64,000 nucleotides of DNA from assembly GCF_023065955.2 (NCBI RefSeq), contig NC_079873.1, positions 97,440,128 through 97,504,127 on the forward strand, written 5' to 3'. Source of the stretch: Ursus arctos (lineage: Eukaryota; Chordata; Mammalia; Carnivora; Ursidae). Below, piece by piece: positions 15,116-33,756 of the stretch. The notes below the pieces were generated by a model. The model was not told the origin of the DNA and ran no database searches. It saw only the letters and a program-made list of their open reading frames with translations. Position numbers and translations under genes: made by a program. The stretch's first letter is position 1. Each line of letters opens with the position of its first letter.

Positions 15116-16791
15116 AAACTTAAATATATGAAAAGCCACACTCAAGAGACATGTAGATTAAAATGAGATAATTTTTTAACCCGTTGCTTGACAAAGATAC
15201 AAAAGTGTTTGGTAGTACACTGTGTTGTTGAAGCTGTGCAAAAACAGGTCCTTAAACACTGTAATGGGGGACAATAAAGTGGTATAACCTCTTTGGAGAA
15301 AAGCTTGGCAGTATCTGTATTCAAAATTTTAAATGCTCACATTCTCTAACATAGCACTGTTTGTAATAGAATTTTCTAAATAGCCTAAAGGATTATCAGT
15401 AGAGGAAGAATTAAATGTGTAAGATAATAGCTATTTTGAGCAGTCTTAACTATTGCATTTTCTTTTTTAGTTGGACTTAAAAATTTATAAATATATATAT
15501 ACATGTTATGAAAGTATTGAAAGAATTCTGAAATAAAGTAATAGTATTCTACATGTATTTTTGTAGCTGCTTCTTCCGTAATACTCTGTGGACATCTTTC
15601 CTTCTCATATTTTTATGAAGGATAATAGACTCATTTATGTTGATTCAGCCATTATAAATAAATAACAACTGAAACTTGTCAGGAGCATTCCTTGTCAAAC
15701 AATTAAAATGAGTGAACTACTGCACTTTAATTATACTTTAACTGATTTTATTCAATATATGTCTTTTCATTATAAAACGACACAAGTGGTTTTTTTCAGT
15801 AATAATTCAGTATTATACATAGAGTAATTTAAGTCAAAAGGCTTTCAAAACTTGAATTTTAACATACTGGTTTTGTTTCTCTCAAAAAGAAGTAATATTT
15901 CCTTAGACATCAGACTTCTGGAAACCTTGAGCACAGCAGAAAACCAAAAGGGGTCTGAGCTCCTCAACTAACCATCTACTGTACTTTAGACTTTTTTCAC
16001 TGGTGGTGGTCCTATGGTTCTCAATTTACATATAGTGCTAAAAACCTAGATTGTTTATTTCACAGCAGGAGAAAAGGATATTAGGGGATAAAGAGCTGCC
16101 AGATGCCAAGACCCTGAAAGCAGAGGTTTACCCTGGGGTACTGTGGTTGGTGGGCATAATGACTTTTATTTACTAAGAAGATTTTATTAGGTTTATTTTG
16201 TTCTTTAAAGATAAGATCAGGAAAATGAGCACTACATTTTAGTAAGATTTTTCCAATGGTAGATTGTAATTAAAGGTCTTTGGCACTTAAATTTTAATCA
16301 TTTCAAAAAACCATTTGCATTTCCTCATATGGTGTTCAGTACATGGTGAATGAAGTATTCATCATTGTGAAGTAATTGGGCTGTTAGTGTATTTTAATGT
16401 TGAGATATTATCTTATTAATATTACTATGAAATATATAGAGAGTGTTTCCTGTGATTATTAACTCTAAGCTCTTAGAATGCCACCACTTAATTTTTTTTA
16501 CAGTAGTTTATATTATTTTGTCTTGTTTTCTCTTTAGTATCCTTATCACGTTATTACTTCTCTTCAACATATATTTCTATATTCTGGTATTCACTCTAAT
16601 TTTATCTCCCATTGATCTTAGATGTTGACAAAGTATTCAGCTCTTTTGTCAGGGCATGCTTTTACTGACAATGGATAATCAAATAAGGTCTTTTCTTCTT
16701 CTTTTTTTTTTGTTTTAACACAAGTTAGTGAAAAGTGTACTATTTTTTAATGTATGAGCATGATCGTTGTACTCAATATCCTTAAAATTAA

Positions 16792-18230
<1,439 letters not shown>

Positions 18231-18342
18231 GCTCTTCAGTCGTAGAGATCCAGAGGACGACGGAATGATGAAAAGAAGGGGACGACAAAGTCCAAATGCC
18301 AACCTTGTTAAGACATTGGTTTTTTTCTTTCTGGAAAGTGAG
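18231..18342 (+). CDS. STAG2: STAG2 window exon 9 (residues 435-472)
   Basis: 112 bases between ATCATAG and GTTAGT; completes Lys435 and encodes [18 protein letters not shown] through FFFLESE. A charged loop followed by a hydrophobic helix. Compared with my memory of human, residue 444 is Asp instead of Glu and residue 455 Ser instead of Gly, both in the loop. Confidence 0.97.
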
Positions 18343-18534
18343 GTTAGTTGATGTTGTTCATTTTATACTTACGTTCAAAACAATTTGGAGAAGGGGTTGA
18401 AATGATGTACATCTTAAAATCTTCCACATATCACAGTAAATCTTGGATAGAATAGAGTTGTACCCATTACACAAAATTAAAAACATTCTTTTAGTAAGAT
18501 GTTCAAATAATAGCATTTATGTATAGTACTAAGA

Positions 18535-18685
18535 GTATGAATTTTGGAGTCAGACCTGATTACCAATTGGGCTCTTCTACTTATTATTTGTATAACTGGT
18601 TTAGTTACTTAATCTTTCTAAACCTCATTTTCCTTGTAAAAATGTGGGTAATAATTTCTTAGGTAACACTGAGCTAATCCTTGTA
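18535..18685 (+). mobile_element. MIR SINE relic
   Basis: 'gaattttggagtcagacctg', 'ttagttacttaatctttct' and 'tttccttgtaaaaatgtggg' in MIR order. Confidence 0.7.
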
Positions 18686-18819
18686 AAAATCTTTTTTATT
18701 TTTCATGTGAAACTCTTAACACAGACTTTGCACTTTGTTCTCAGTGTTCGGTACCTGCTTTATTATTTTTGTTGTAGATAGGGATTTACATTTAACATCA
18801 GCTCTTTTAGGTTTCTCTC

Positions 18820-19803
18820 AGGTTGAAAATTTGTCTGTTAACCAGAATTTGAGAGGATCCAACATACATTTTTGGTGTTCATATTATGTATTATTCAATC
18901 AGTTTTAGGGTCTTTAAGTAAATTTTAAAATTTTTTCTGTATATAGAAATACAGTTGGTTTTCGCATATTGACCTCTCATCTGTAACTTTGCTAATAAAT
19001 TCACTTATTTTAGTAAGTTTTTAATAGGTTCCTTGGGATTCTCTATAATAATGCAGTCAGGTCATTTGCAAATAACGTTTGGTTTACTTTTTCGTTTCCT
19101 ACATTTATGCCATTTTCCCCTGGCCTTATTGAACTGATTAGGACATCCAGTAGAATGTCAAATAGAAGTGGTGAGAGTGGACGTCTTTGGATTGTTCCTG
19201 ATCTTAGGGGAAAAGCGTCCAGTGTTTCTATATTGTTACTCATTATAGGTCACATGTAGTTGTTTATGTTGAGGATGTTCCTTTTTGCTGATTTTTATCA
19301 TGACTGGATGTTGAATTCTGTTCAGTGCTTTTTCTGAGAAGTATTTTATTGAGATGATTATTTTATCCTCATTAAGTTAATATTTGAATTGATTAGGGGC
19401 GCCTGGGTGGCGCAGTTGTTAAGCGTCTGCCTTCGGCTCAGGGCGTGATCCTAGCATTCTGGGATTGAGCCCCATATCAGGCTCCTCTGCTATGAGCCTG
19501 CTTCTTCCTCTCCCACTCCCCCTGCTTGTGTTCCCTCTCTCACTGGCTGTCTCTGTGTCAAATGGATGAATGAAATCTTAAAAAAAAAAATTATTTGAAT
19601 TGATTGGTTTTTTTGAATGTTGAACCAATCTTGAATTCCTAGGATAAAACCTACTTAGTCATGATCTGTTATCCTTTCTATATATTGCTGGTTTCACTTT
19701 GCTAGTTTTTTGAGGATATTCCCTCTATGTTCATGTTAGATGTTGGCCTACATATTTTTTTATTCGTAATGTCTTTGACATGTTTTGGTATCATTGTAAT
19801 GAT
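18820..19803 (-). mobile_element. L1 ORF2 relic (reverse transcriptase region)
   Basis: Minus-strand L1 fragment at 18820-19394 and 19606-19803, split by a SINE. The short minus frame 19043-19243 reads as the LINE reverse-transcriptase palm: a PLSPLLFDILLDVL stretch and, at the catalytic motif, FAND where active elements have FADD. The second aspartate-position change and many stops make it inactive. Confidence 0.85.
19395..19591 (+). mobile_element. Young carnivore SINE (ursid-like subtype)
   Basis: GGGGCGCCTGGGTGGCGCAG head, 'gcgtgatcctagcattctgg', 'ctatgagcctgcttcttcc'. 14-bp target duplication TATTTGAATTGATT at 19381-19394 and 19592-19605. Inserted in L1 ORF2. Confidence 0.95.
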
Positions 19804-20271
19804 AGTCCCCTAAAACAAGTTGGGAAGCTGTAGGGCCTTTTAAGCTTCACAAAATGAAGAGAAATATGCTTATATATTGAATTGATAAGTAAACTTTTTT
19901 TATGTTTGAAGTAACCATTATCACTCCCATTAAATTAAATTCACAGTATATTTTATAACTGAGTGTGGTTAACTCATATAATATTGAGTCCAAATAGGCA
20001 CTACATATACATGCATATAATCTTTTCAGAATTAATTTTCTCGTTAACTATTGTAATGATTATTGTGACAAATGTTTAGTGATACTGCCTAACTGGGTTT
20101 ACTTATACTCAGCAAGCTAAGGCAGTTTCTTCTTTGTGCTTTTTTCCATTTGACCTCAAAAAACAGATTTCTGTTTGAGTTTGTACATAGTGCCAACAAA
20201 GTTTCCATTCTTTTGAGTTAAGGCTAGTATACTATTTGTCTAAGAACACATTGCTCTTTTTTAAATTTTAG

Positions 20272-20433
<162 letters not shown>

Positions 20434-20471
20434 TAAAAATAGATTTTACTTATTCCATTTGTTTATCTTTA

Positions 20472-20527
20472 ATACTAAAAAGTAATTGAGAGTGCTTTGG
20501 CAGCACATATACTAAAAAGTAATTGAG
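20472..20527 (+). mobile_element. Truncated U6 snRNA 5' end between direct repeats
   Basis: GCTTTGGCAGCACATATACT continuing AAAA (20494-20517) matches U6 nucleotides about 7-30 with one mismatch (a C to T at a CpG). The rest of U6 is absent. A 19-bp direct repeat ATACTAAAAAGTAATTGAG stands at 20472-20490 and 20509-20527; its first nine bases are also U6 nucleotides 22-30. A tail-less retroinsertion, not a functional U6 gene. Confidence 0.75.
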
Positions 20528-20693
20528 GGGTGCCTGGTGGCTCAGTCGGTTGGGCATGTGACTCTCAGGGTCATGAGATTGAGCCCCATGCTGGGCACAG
20601 AGTCTGCTTAAGATTCTTCCCTCTCCCTCTCTCTCTCTCTGCCCCTCCCCTGCTTGAGTATTTTCTCTCTCTCTCTCAAATAAATCTTTAAAA
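20528..20693 (+). mobile_element. Carnivore SINE inserted at the U6-fragment target
   Basis: Head GGGTGCCTGGTGGCTCAG, 'gggtcatgagattgagcccc', CT microsatellite and AATAAATC tail. Flanked by AAAAAGTAATTGA (within 20513-20526 and 20694-20705), the same target word that flanks the U6 piece. Confidence 0.92.
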
Positions 20694-21013
20694 AAAAGTA
20701 ATTGAAAATCTTTGTGAATAATTTTGTTTTCATATACACGAATATTACGAAGAAAGATGTAGTTGCTGTCAATATTGAATTTTTTAAAAAGTTTTTCTGG
20801 TATCCGTGTTCATATTTTCTTTGGTCAAATTGTGGACCAGTGGTACACAGATTTGTACTGTTCAGTAAAGTTTACCTAGTTCTCATCCTGTCTGTGATAC
20901 AGTAATGGGATTTTCTTTAGTACATTAGGTCAGATTCTGTCACAGGCAGAAGGATTGTTGTGTAATACTTATAAGTAGCATATAGGGAAAAGAAATAGGT
21001 TAATTCTTTCTGA

Positions 21014-22381
<1,368 letters not shown>

Positions 22382-22474
22382 GTGCTGACAGCGAAGGAGA
22401 AGAAGACCCAGTTGGATGACAGGACAAAAATCACTGAACTTTTTGCTGTGGCCCTTCCTCAGTTATTAGCTAAG
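22382..22474 (+). CDS. STAG2: STAG2 window exon 12 (residues 547-577)
   Basis: 93 bases, 31 whole codons, between CTTTAG and GTAAGT. Encodes [19 protein letters not shown] and ends ALPQLLAK. Confidence 0.97.
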
Positions 22475-22597
22475 GTAAGTTTGTGTAATAGAAGAGTATT
22501 TGTAAGAAATTACAGGTTTTGTTTGGAAATGTGAAACAGATTTTTATCATAATGTTTACTTAACATTATTGTGATGTTTTGACATTTTTTTCTTTAA

Positions 22598-24974
<2,377 letters not shown>

Positions 24975-25045
24975 GGTGAAGAACCTGATGAAGATGACGC
25001 ATATCAGGTATTGTCAACGTTAAAGAGAATCACTGCTTTTCATAA
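24975..25045 (+). CDS. STAG2: STAG2 window exon 15 (residues 676-699)
   Basis: 71 bases between CATAG and GTAAGT. Encodes GEEPDEDDAYQVLSTLKRI then TAFH with two bases of Asn699. It starts with an acidic loop. Confidence 0.97.
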
Positions 25046-25595
25046 GTAAGTTGAATTTTAATGTTTCTGATTTCTTAAAACTGTAGCAAAACAAAACCAA
25101 CTTGCATGTTTTAGGGTTATAATGTTATCATTCTGCTAGATTTCTTTTTTTAAATAATTTTTTAAAAGATTTTATTTATTTATTTGTCAGAGAGAGAGAG
25201 AAAGAGAGAGAATGTACAAGCAGGAGGAGCAGCAGGCGGAGGGAGAGACAGGCTACCCCTGAGCAGTGAGCCCAATGGGTGACTTGATCCCGTCCTGGGA
25301 TCATGACCTGAGCCAAAGGCAGACGCTTAACCAACTGAGCCACCCAGGCATCCCAGTTCTGCTAGATTTCTTGTGCTTTTATATAAAAAGTAGTTGATAG
25401 AGTCATGTTTTGAATTGGGGAGTAATTGACAAATAATCAACCAGCATACTTTTTAAAAAATACATATTTGTTGTTGTTATGGGTGCATGTTACAAAGTTT
25501 GCTGTATTTACTTTGACAGCATTTTGTTAACATTCAAGTCCAGAATAAAAGTGATTAAGCATAACTTTTAAATACAATTTGATTCTTTTTTACAG
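25046..25595 (+). other. Intron after window exon 15
   Basis: 0.55 kb, more than a third of it the SINE at 25147-25356. Nothing else recognised. Confidence 0.85.
25147..25356 (-). mobile_element. Carnivore SINE
   Basis: Minus-strand: T-rich tail, GA run, 'tgggatcatgacctgagcc' and reversed head ending CCACCCAGGCATCCC. 16-bp target duplication TTCTGCTAGATTTCTT at 25131-25146 and 25357-25372. Confidence 0.95.
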
Positions 25596-25683
25596 TGCCC
25601 ATGATCTCTCAAAGTGGGATTTGTTTGCTTGTAATTACAAACTGTTGAAAACCGGAATTGAAAATGGAGACATGCCTGAGCAG
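25596..25683 (+). CDS. STAG2: STAG2 window exon 16 (residues 699-728)
   Basis: 88 bases between TTTACAG and GTTTTT (weak donor). Completes Asn699 and encodes [19 protein letters not shown] then IENGDMPEQ. The next intron is only 93 bases. Confidence 0.97.
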
Positions 25684-25776
25684 GTTTTTATTTATTTTCA
25701 AGTTACATATTTAACTTCGAGAATGGATACTTGGGACTTTGTAGTTTTAAGTGTATTCTCTTGCTTCTTTTTACAG

Positions 25777-25857
25777 ATTGTTATTCATGCACTGCAGTGT
25801 ACTCACTATGTAATTCTTTGGCAGCTTGCAAAGATAACTGAAAGCAGCTCTACAAAG
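25777..25857 (+). CDS. STAG2: STAG2 window exon 17 (residues 729-755)
   Basis: 81 bases, 27 whole codons, between TTTACAG and GTTTGT. Encodes [19 protein letters not shown] then ITESSSTK. Confidence 0.97.
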
Positions 25858-27635
<1,778 letters not shown>

Positions 27636-28473
27636 TAGCCATCTTTTGTAAGCAACCCTTAATAAATACCTGAACTAATACAGAAAATTGAAGTAATATT
27701 GAGGTCGAGCAAAGCAGAAATGTCTTGTATCTGTCCATCTATATGATACTCAAAAAACAGATTAATAATTTCATATAGAGTTTATAAATTCTATGATAAA
27801 TTAATAACTGTGGTTATTTTATGTTATTATTTATGACTCACTTGGTAAACAGACCCATATATACAAATTAATTGTATGAAATTACATAAGTTATTCTTGA
27901 AATTAACAAGCAAGTATGCCTCAGGGAAGGAAATGGGTCCATGTGGTTTTGTCATCTCTGAGAATATTATCAGATCGATATTGACATTCCTGCCCATCCT
28001 GATTGTGTACGTTATTTTTTCTTATGTGGACTTTGTCTGAAATAAAAATTTTAATCATTTCCCTGCCTTCGAAGTGTTACCTTTGCACTTCATATGCCCT
28101 CATTCTGGAAATACATTGTTACCTGTTGCTGTAGTTAGTTTTCCCATCTGTAAAATGAATTCTGATCCTGGGATTGAGAGCCTATTTAGTTTTAATCCCC
28201 TAATAGAGGATTAAGCTTTTTTGTATATATGCTTTTTAAATGCTTCTATGGAGAAGACATTTTTATAATCAAAAAATAATAATGATACAGTCAAAGTGGT
28301 TACAGTGATTTCAAGGTTTTTTGACCATTTCATTCTCCTTAACCTTTGCATATTGGGGGAGAGCCCCAGCAGTCATCACAAGTGCTATTTTCAGCAGTTT
28401 GTGTTATGTTGGATACTGTTTGTTTATTTTTATTTTTTTATTTTTGGTGTAACTCTTTACTTTAAATTAGGGA

Positions 28474-28519
28474 GTATTTACTTCTTACAGCAGGGAGTAT
28501 TTACTTCTTAAAGCTGTGA
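28474..28519. repeat. 23-bp tandem duplication
   Basis: GGAGTATTTACTTCTTACAG plus CAG, followed by a near-identical copy with one change. Confidence 0.85.
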
Positions 28520-29924
28520 AAGTATTTAAGATATGGTCATTCAGCTACAAAGTGATTAGTAAAGTCCTTCAACCTTTTGATTGTCAGTTGTCTTTATTTT
28601 ATTTTAAAATATCAAAACTGATTTCAGTGAAATACATTTGGAGTTTTATATTTAAAAATTCACATTCAGTGTCCAACTGTTAATTTCATTTTTCTTCTTC
28701 CAACTCCCACTGTTCCCTCCCATACATGTATGCTTGAGCGTAAATAAATTAGAAGATACTAAATGGCCAAGATCCAGTTACTGAGTTTCACGCTTTTCTT
28801 GCAAAAGTATGAAGTATATTCCTATAATTATTACATTGCTGAATTCTTCAGTCTTAAGTATGTAGTTTTGAATTGTATTAATAAAAGATTTGGAAATTTA
28901 ATTTCCATCTGTACAATTCACATGAAAGGAACAAAAGTTTCTGTAGGTAGTAAATTGAATTTAGAGTTAAATTCTTAGGATAAGATTTTAATGAGGTATA
29001 CATTGATCCAAAATTTATAACATGAAATATTCCTCTTTGTTTTCATATGTCACCCAGATATTCAGTTTAGTATTCCCTGTTTCTTACAGTGTTAACACAA
29101 TTCCTTATGGGGTATCATATGTAACCTCCTATGTAATCTTTTGTTCAAGCCTTGGCAATTAATTATAATTATTTGGTCATAAAATATCTTGTGTATCAGT
29201 CTTCCTAACAGCTCCTAGAAATATGTCCTGGTTAGTTCACTTGACCTGCCAGTTCACTTACTAGTAAATATCACCAGGCTTATCATTTTGTTTTCTTACT
29301 GTGTATGTTGCAAAAATTTTTGTAAACTCAGATATCCTGTTGGGTATAAATGACTACTATAATCGTAAAATGAGGAAAGACAAAGAGGAGGTAAAAGCAT
29401 ATAAAGTAAAAGAGAAAAAAAGTAAATGTGGTTAGTTCCAAGAAGGTAAAAACATTATTGAGATCTCCTTTGTGCTCTATTGTCTGTCTAGCAGTAGTCT
29501 TCTTTAAATGTAATTCGCTATTGACTTTGTGACCCCTAAATCCTATTTTTGTTACCCTTTCCCAATAGATAATTAAAAATTTCCAGTTTTCCTCTGAATA
29601 CTTTTACCAGTGTTTGACTCCATTTAAAACTCCTAGCAGAGTTTTTATAAAGCTCCTTGAGCTGTAACTTTGGCTTTATATTTGTTATGATATTAACAGG
29701 TTTGTCTGATGAGTAAATAAGCAGGCATATAGTTCGTTGTGTTTTTTTCTACTTAATCACTACACATATTGAGAATGAAAGTGCTTAAAAAGTACCAAGG
29801 ACTTTGTGATCTCTCTTCTAGGAGGTAATTGATCTCCTTGGTGTAAGTTTGTTTTCCATAGAGGAAAGGAATGGTACCAAGTTTATATGTTATTTCATAT
29901 TTAGGGATGGATACCATGAGGCAT

Positions 29925-30035
29925 TGTCATATAGTGTAGAGTGGGATTTGGAGTCAGAAAACCTGATATTGAGTCCTGACTACATGTTTTGGTAGTGTTA
30001 ACATATTGTACAAGTCACTTAAAGTTGCTGAAAAT
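29925..30035 (+). mobile_element. MIR SINE relic
   Basis: 'catatagtgtagagtggg', 'tttggagtcagaaaacctg' and 'acaagtcacttaaag' in + MIR order. Confidence 0.65.
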
Positions 30036-30250
30036 AATATTTGTGAAATTACCTTGCAGTTAGTGAAGCGTGATTGCAAATACGAGTAATCATTACAGAA
30101 ATTACATTCCTCAGCTTTAAAAACTTAGGAAAATACTATACACTGATTTTTCTTAAAAGTTGGATTCTGTTTCTGTGTTAAATATATGTTACTTGTGGCA
30201 GTTGGTGAGAAACCTTGGATTATAGCACACTGTCCTTTTTTTTTTAATAG

Positions 30251-30484
<234 letters not shown>

Positions 30485-30599
30485 TAATGTAAAGTGTTGT
30501 AATACTATTTGATATTTTATTCTGAAAATATGAAACACAGGTCCATGTTCTAGCACATTTGTATTAATTTTTTGTAATATTGTAAAGACAAGGTGATAC

Positions 30600-30758
30600 C
30601 TCAGGGCGTAGGCTTTGGAGTCAGATCTTTGCTTCTCACTAGCCCCAAGCCTATTTTTCTAATTTGTAGCTCCCTCACAGAGCTGTATGAATTAATTGAG
30701 CAAAGTGACTTGTGCAGTGCCTGGGCATGAAGTAGGTACTCAGTAAAATTTACTCCCT
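30600..30758 (+). mobile_element. MIR SINE relic
   Basis: 'gtaggctttggagtcagatc', then an internal gap, then 'gtgcagtgcctgggcatga' and 'agtaggtactcagtaaaat'. Confidence 0.7.
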
Positions 30759-32293
30759 CCTCCCCTTAGTCACTGGTAATACCAATTTTCAGGTAGTTTG
30801 AACAGAATAAAGTGTTTCTTTAAGTAACATTTTTGTTGTATACTGTTATAATGTAGGTTTTCATATTTTGGGGGGCATTAAACTATGTAATTTCTCAATG
30901 TTAGAAGATGTTTGAAGTTGCTCTATAAATGACTGGGGCAGAACAGAATGTTCGTAGGCAAATAATCCCACCAGTCTTGCCTAGTGTTAAGTTATTGCTC
31001 TTTCTACCCTAATTACATACACAGATGTCTTACTTGAATAAGAGGTCATGGAAAAGTGTTGGGTGGCTTCTTTCTGGGTTTGGTTTTAATTTGAAGTTAT
31101 ACTTGAAGGACAGTATAACATCAGTATATGTGAATCTCCATACATATACTGACATACCACTGCAAATCAGATTATAAATACATATAATTTTAGACATGGC
31201 TTTTGGCTTATTTTCAATAAAGAACTTTGTTATTGTGTATTTAAACTTAGCCAGAAGGGAATTGAGAAACCTAGAGTAGCAAAAACTGTTGTCAAAAGTC
31301 CATGTACTAAAGTTTATATGCTTAAAATTTTTTACCTTTTACTTTGAGTTGATGGTTTAATTACTTTTATTTTTAACATTTATTTGACATTTATTGGTCA
31401 GGCAGTACACTAGATGCTATGGATATCAAAAAATGAGACAAGGGCTTTTCCTTTAAGAATTCAATTCAAGTGGAAAAGACAGATCTAAAAACAAATAGTT
31501 ATAATGCAGTTTGATAAGTAATAGAAGCATGTTCACATTGTTATGGGCGTGTAGAAGAAGTTTTACCTGATCTGGGAGTCAAAACATCATTGAAATACAA
31601 GCTAACATCTGAAGCGGATCCTAAAAGATGAGTAGGAGTTTTTAAAACTTCTTTGGGAAAGTATAGTTGCATTCCAAAAATTGATAACAAAATCAGTTTT
31701 GGTGTATAACCCTTTTGTTACAGTTGGGGGACTGCCTCTCTGCTTCATTTACACCAGAATGAGAACTAGAATGAGAATAAGCTTGCCAATAGGTCTGAAT
31801 TTTCTAGGAGCTTCTTGAAATTATGCTCAGTCTTATCTCCGTGGCCTTTTTTTTCCCTATTGAAAAATGACATGTATTCCAGTTTTTTGGAAAAATGTAA
31901 AATATAATGTTATTTGTCCATGTCTACCACCAGCATTTGTCAAATTTTGCTGTTCGTTACTAATTTTTTTAGGGGGGTGGATAAAGTATAAATACAAAAG
32001 CAGCCCTCATTTGTATCCCTACCCAATTCTTTTATTTTTCCCTGGAGATAACTGCTATCCTGAAATTGGTGTTATCATGCCTTTGCATTTTAATTTTATT
32101 ATACCAGGAGTTTATATATCTGTTAACAATATATAGTTTATTTTCTGTTGTTAGCTTCCATATAAATGGTATTATGTTGAACATTTTATTTTGCATCTTT
32201 TTTTACATTAACATTTTTGAGATTTGTCAGTGATAGCTTATTCATCTTGACTGGTGAATATTGTATAATATGAATTAACCCTACTTTATCCAG

Positions 32294-32482
32294 TTTTTTT
32301 TTAAAGATTTTATTTATTTATTTGACAGTGAGAGAGCACAACCAGGGGGAGTGGCAGAGGGAGAGGGAGAAGCAGGCTCCCTGCTGAGCAGGGAGCCTGA
32401 TGCGAGGCTCGAACCCAGGACCCTGGGATCATGACCTGAGTTAAAGGCAGATGCTTAGCCGACTGAGCCACCCAGGCGCCTC
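32294..32482 (-). mobile_element. Carnivore SINE, first of a stacked trio
   Basis: Reversed tail, body 'gggatcatgacctgagtta' and head ending CCACCCAGGCGCC. Flanked by ACTTTATCC at 32283-32291 and 32483-32491. Confidence 0.94.
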
Positions 32483-32491
32483 ACTTTATCC

Positions 32492-32723
32492 TTTTTTTTA
32501 AAAGATTGCATTTATTCCTTTTAGAGAGAGAGAGCGCGAGCAGGGAGGGGCAGAGGGGGAAGGTGAAAGAATCTGAAGAAGATTTTACACTGAGTGCTGA
32601 GCCCAACATGGGGCTCAGTGGGGCTTGATCCCATGACTGCAAGACCATGACCTGAGCTGAGACCATGACCTGAGCTGAAACCAAGAGTTGGATCCTTAAA
32701 CTGACTGAGCCACCCAGGCACCT
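32492..32723 (-). mobile_element. Carnivore SINE, second of a stacked trio
   Basis: Same orientation as its neighbours, bounded by ACTTTATCC at 32483-32491 and 32724-32732. Contains an internal perfect 18-bp tandem duplication GACCATGACCTGAGCTGA (32643-32678) in the body. Confidence 0.93.
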
Positions 32724-32737
32724 ACTTTATCCATTTT

Positions 32738-32933
32738 ATGTATGTATGTATGTATGTATTTATTTGAGAGAGCGAGAGCCAGAGAGCACGAGCGGGGTGA
32801 GAGAGCACAAGGAAGGGCAAAGGGAGAAGCAGACTCCCTGCTGAGCAGGGAGCCTGATGCGGGCTCAATCCTGGGACTCCAGGATCATGACCCGAAGGCA
32901 AGCGCTTAACCGACTGAGCCACCCAGGCGCCCC
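32738..32933 (-). mobile_element. Carnivore SINE, third of a stacked trio
   Basis: Tail region is a (GTAT)n run followed by TTTATTTGAGAGAG; body 'ccaggatcatgacccgaagg', head ending CCACCCAGGCGCCCC. Flanked by ATCCATTTT at 32729-32737 and 32934-32942. Confidence 0.93.
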
Positions 32934-33049
32934 ATCCATTTTTATATTGACGAACATTTAGGTTGTTTTCAATTTTCTCCCTGTTACGAATAGCGTACAA
33001 CAAATGTTCTTATACTTAGCTGCTTGAGCACATGTGCAAATGCTTTTCT

Positions 33050-33239
33050 TTCTTTTCTTTTTTTTTTTTTTATTTGATAGGGACAGCCAGTGAGAGAGAG
33101 AACACAAGCAGGGGGAGTGGGAGAGGAAGAAGCAGGCTCCCAACGGAGGAGCCTGATGGCGGGGCTCAATCCCAGAATGCCGGCATCACACTCTGAGCCT
33201 AAGGCAGACGCCTAATGACTGAGCCACCCAGGGGCCCCA
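33050..33239 (-). mobile_element. Carnivore SINE (ursid-like subtype)
   Basis: T-run tail, 'ggacagccagtgagagag', 'gggagaggaagaagcaggc', reversed head CCACCCAGGGGCCCC. Target duplication TGCAAATGCTTTTCT at 33035-33049 and TGCAGATGCTTTTCT at 33240-33254. Confidence 0.94.
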
Positions 33240-33524
33240 TGCAGATGCTTTTCTAGTGCATACCTAAGAGTGGAATTGCCAGATTATATAGTCTTTGCGC
33301 ATCTTAAATTTGACCACATGTTGCAAAAAAATTCTCCAGAATGGTTGTATTGTTTTATTCTCCTACCAGCATGCGTTTCCATTGATTTTCATACTCCTCT
33401 AACCTCTGGCGTTGTAGACGCATGGTTATTTATTTGGTTTGTTAGCCCGTGTATATTACGTGAGAAGGAGAGAGTAAAAGAGAGTGCTTCTAGAGGCACT
33501 GACAACACAGAATAATAATGGCAG

Positions 33525-33620
33525 TTGACATCTATGAAAGGCCCAGTATGTTAGATACTTCTCTAACGTTTTTTAATCCCCACAAGAGAATAGATGGGTA
33601 GTTTTTGATGAGAAGTGAAA
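33525..33620 (-). mobile_element. Possible MIR relic
   Basis: 'gcccagtatgttagatact' and 'ttttttaatccccacaagag' fit a reversed MIR; short and weak. Confidence 0.45.
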
Positions 33621-33629
33621 AAAAACCCA

Positions 33630-33756
33630 GGGTGCCTTGACTGGCTCAGTCAGAAGAGCATGTAACTCTTGATTTCAGGGTCGATTTCGGGGTCATGAAT
33701 TCAAGCCCCATGTTGGGTTGTAGAGATTACCCCCCCATACACACACCCCTTAAAAG
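33630..33756 (+). mobile_element. Carnivore SINE (older subtype)
   Basis: Head GGGTGCCTTGACTGGCTCAG, 'taactcttgatttcagggtc', 'gttgggttgtagagattac', then a C and CA rich tail. Confidence 0.88.

Larger units (their letters stand above)
14270..15460 (+). mobile_element. Old L1 ORF2 fragment, + orientation
   Basis: + strand relic of the ORF2 3' third: phrases like 'ccttatacaaaaataatttcc', 'gatgaaaacttgggg', 'agaaaaccaatgacag' and 'gccacactcaagagacatg'. Frame is broken throughout. Carries the SINE at 14465-14646 and the tandem duplication at 15008-15115. The left boundary is uncertain. Confidence 0.65.
18343..20271 (+). other. Intron after window exon 9
   Basis: 1.9 kb: MIR relic (18535-18685), minus-strand L1 ORF2 relic (about 18820-19803) split by a young SINE. 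19803-20271 shows nothing. Confidence 0.85.
31860..33420 (-). mobile_element. Ancient L1 fragment, minus orientation, hosting four SINEs
   Basis: Unique pieces between the SINEs read as one reversed old L1 ORF2/3' region: 'aatggtattatgttgaac', 'gacgaacatttaggttgttt', 'taagagtggaattgccag' and 'ctcctaccagcatgcgtttcc'. Boundaries and subfamily are uncertain. Confidence 0.6.

Noticed and set aside
19043..19243. Possible active reverse transcriptase
   Set aside because: Only 66 codons of L1 ORF2 remain, the catalytic motif is FAND, and the element is split by a SINE.
20491..20517. A U6 snRNA gene
   Set aside because: Only about 24 of 107 nucleotides are present and there is no U6-type upstream promoter context.
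32481..33169. Cluster of overlapping minus-strand open frames
   Set aside because: They are sense translations of the stacked SINEs.
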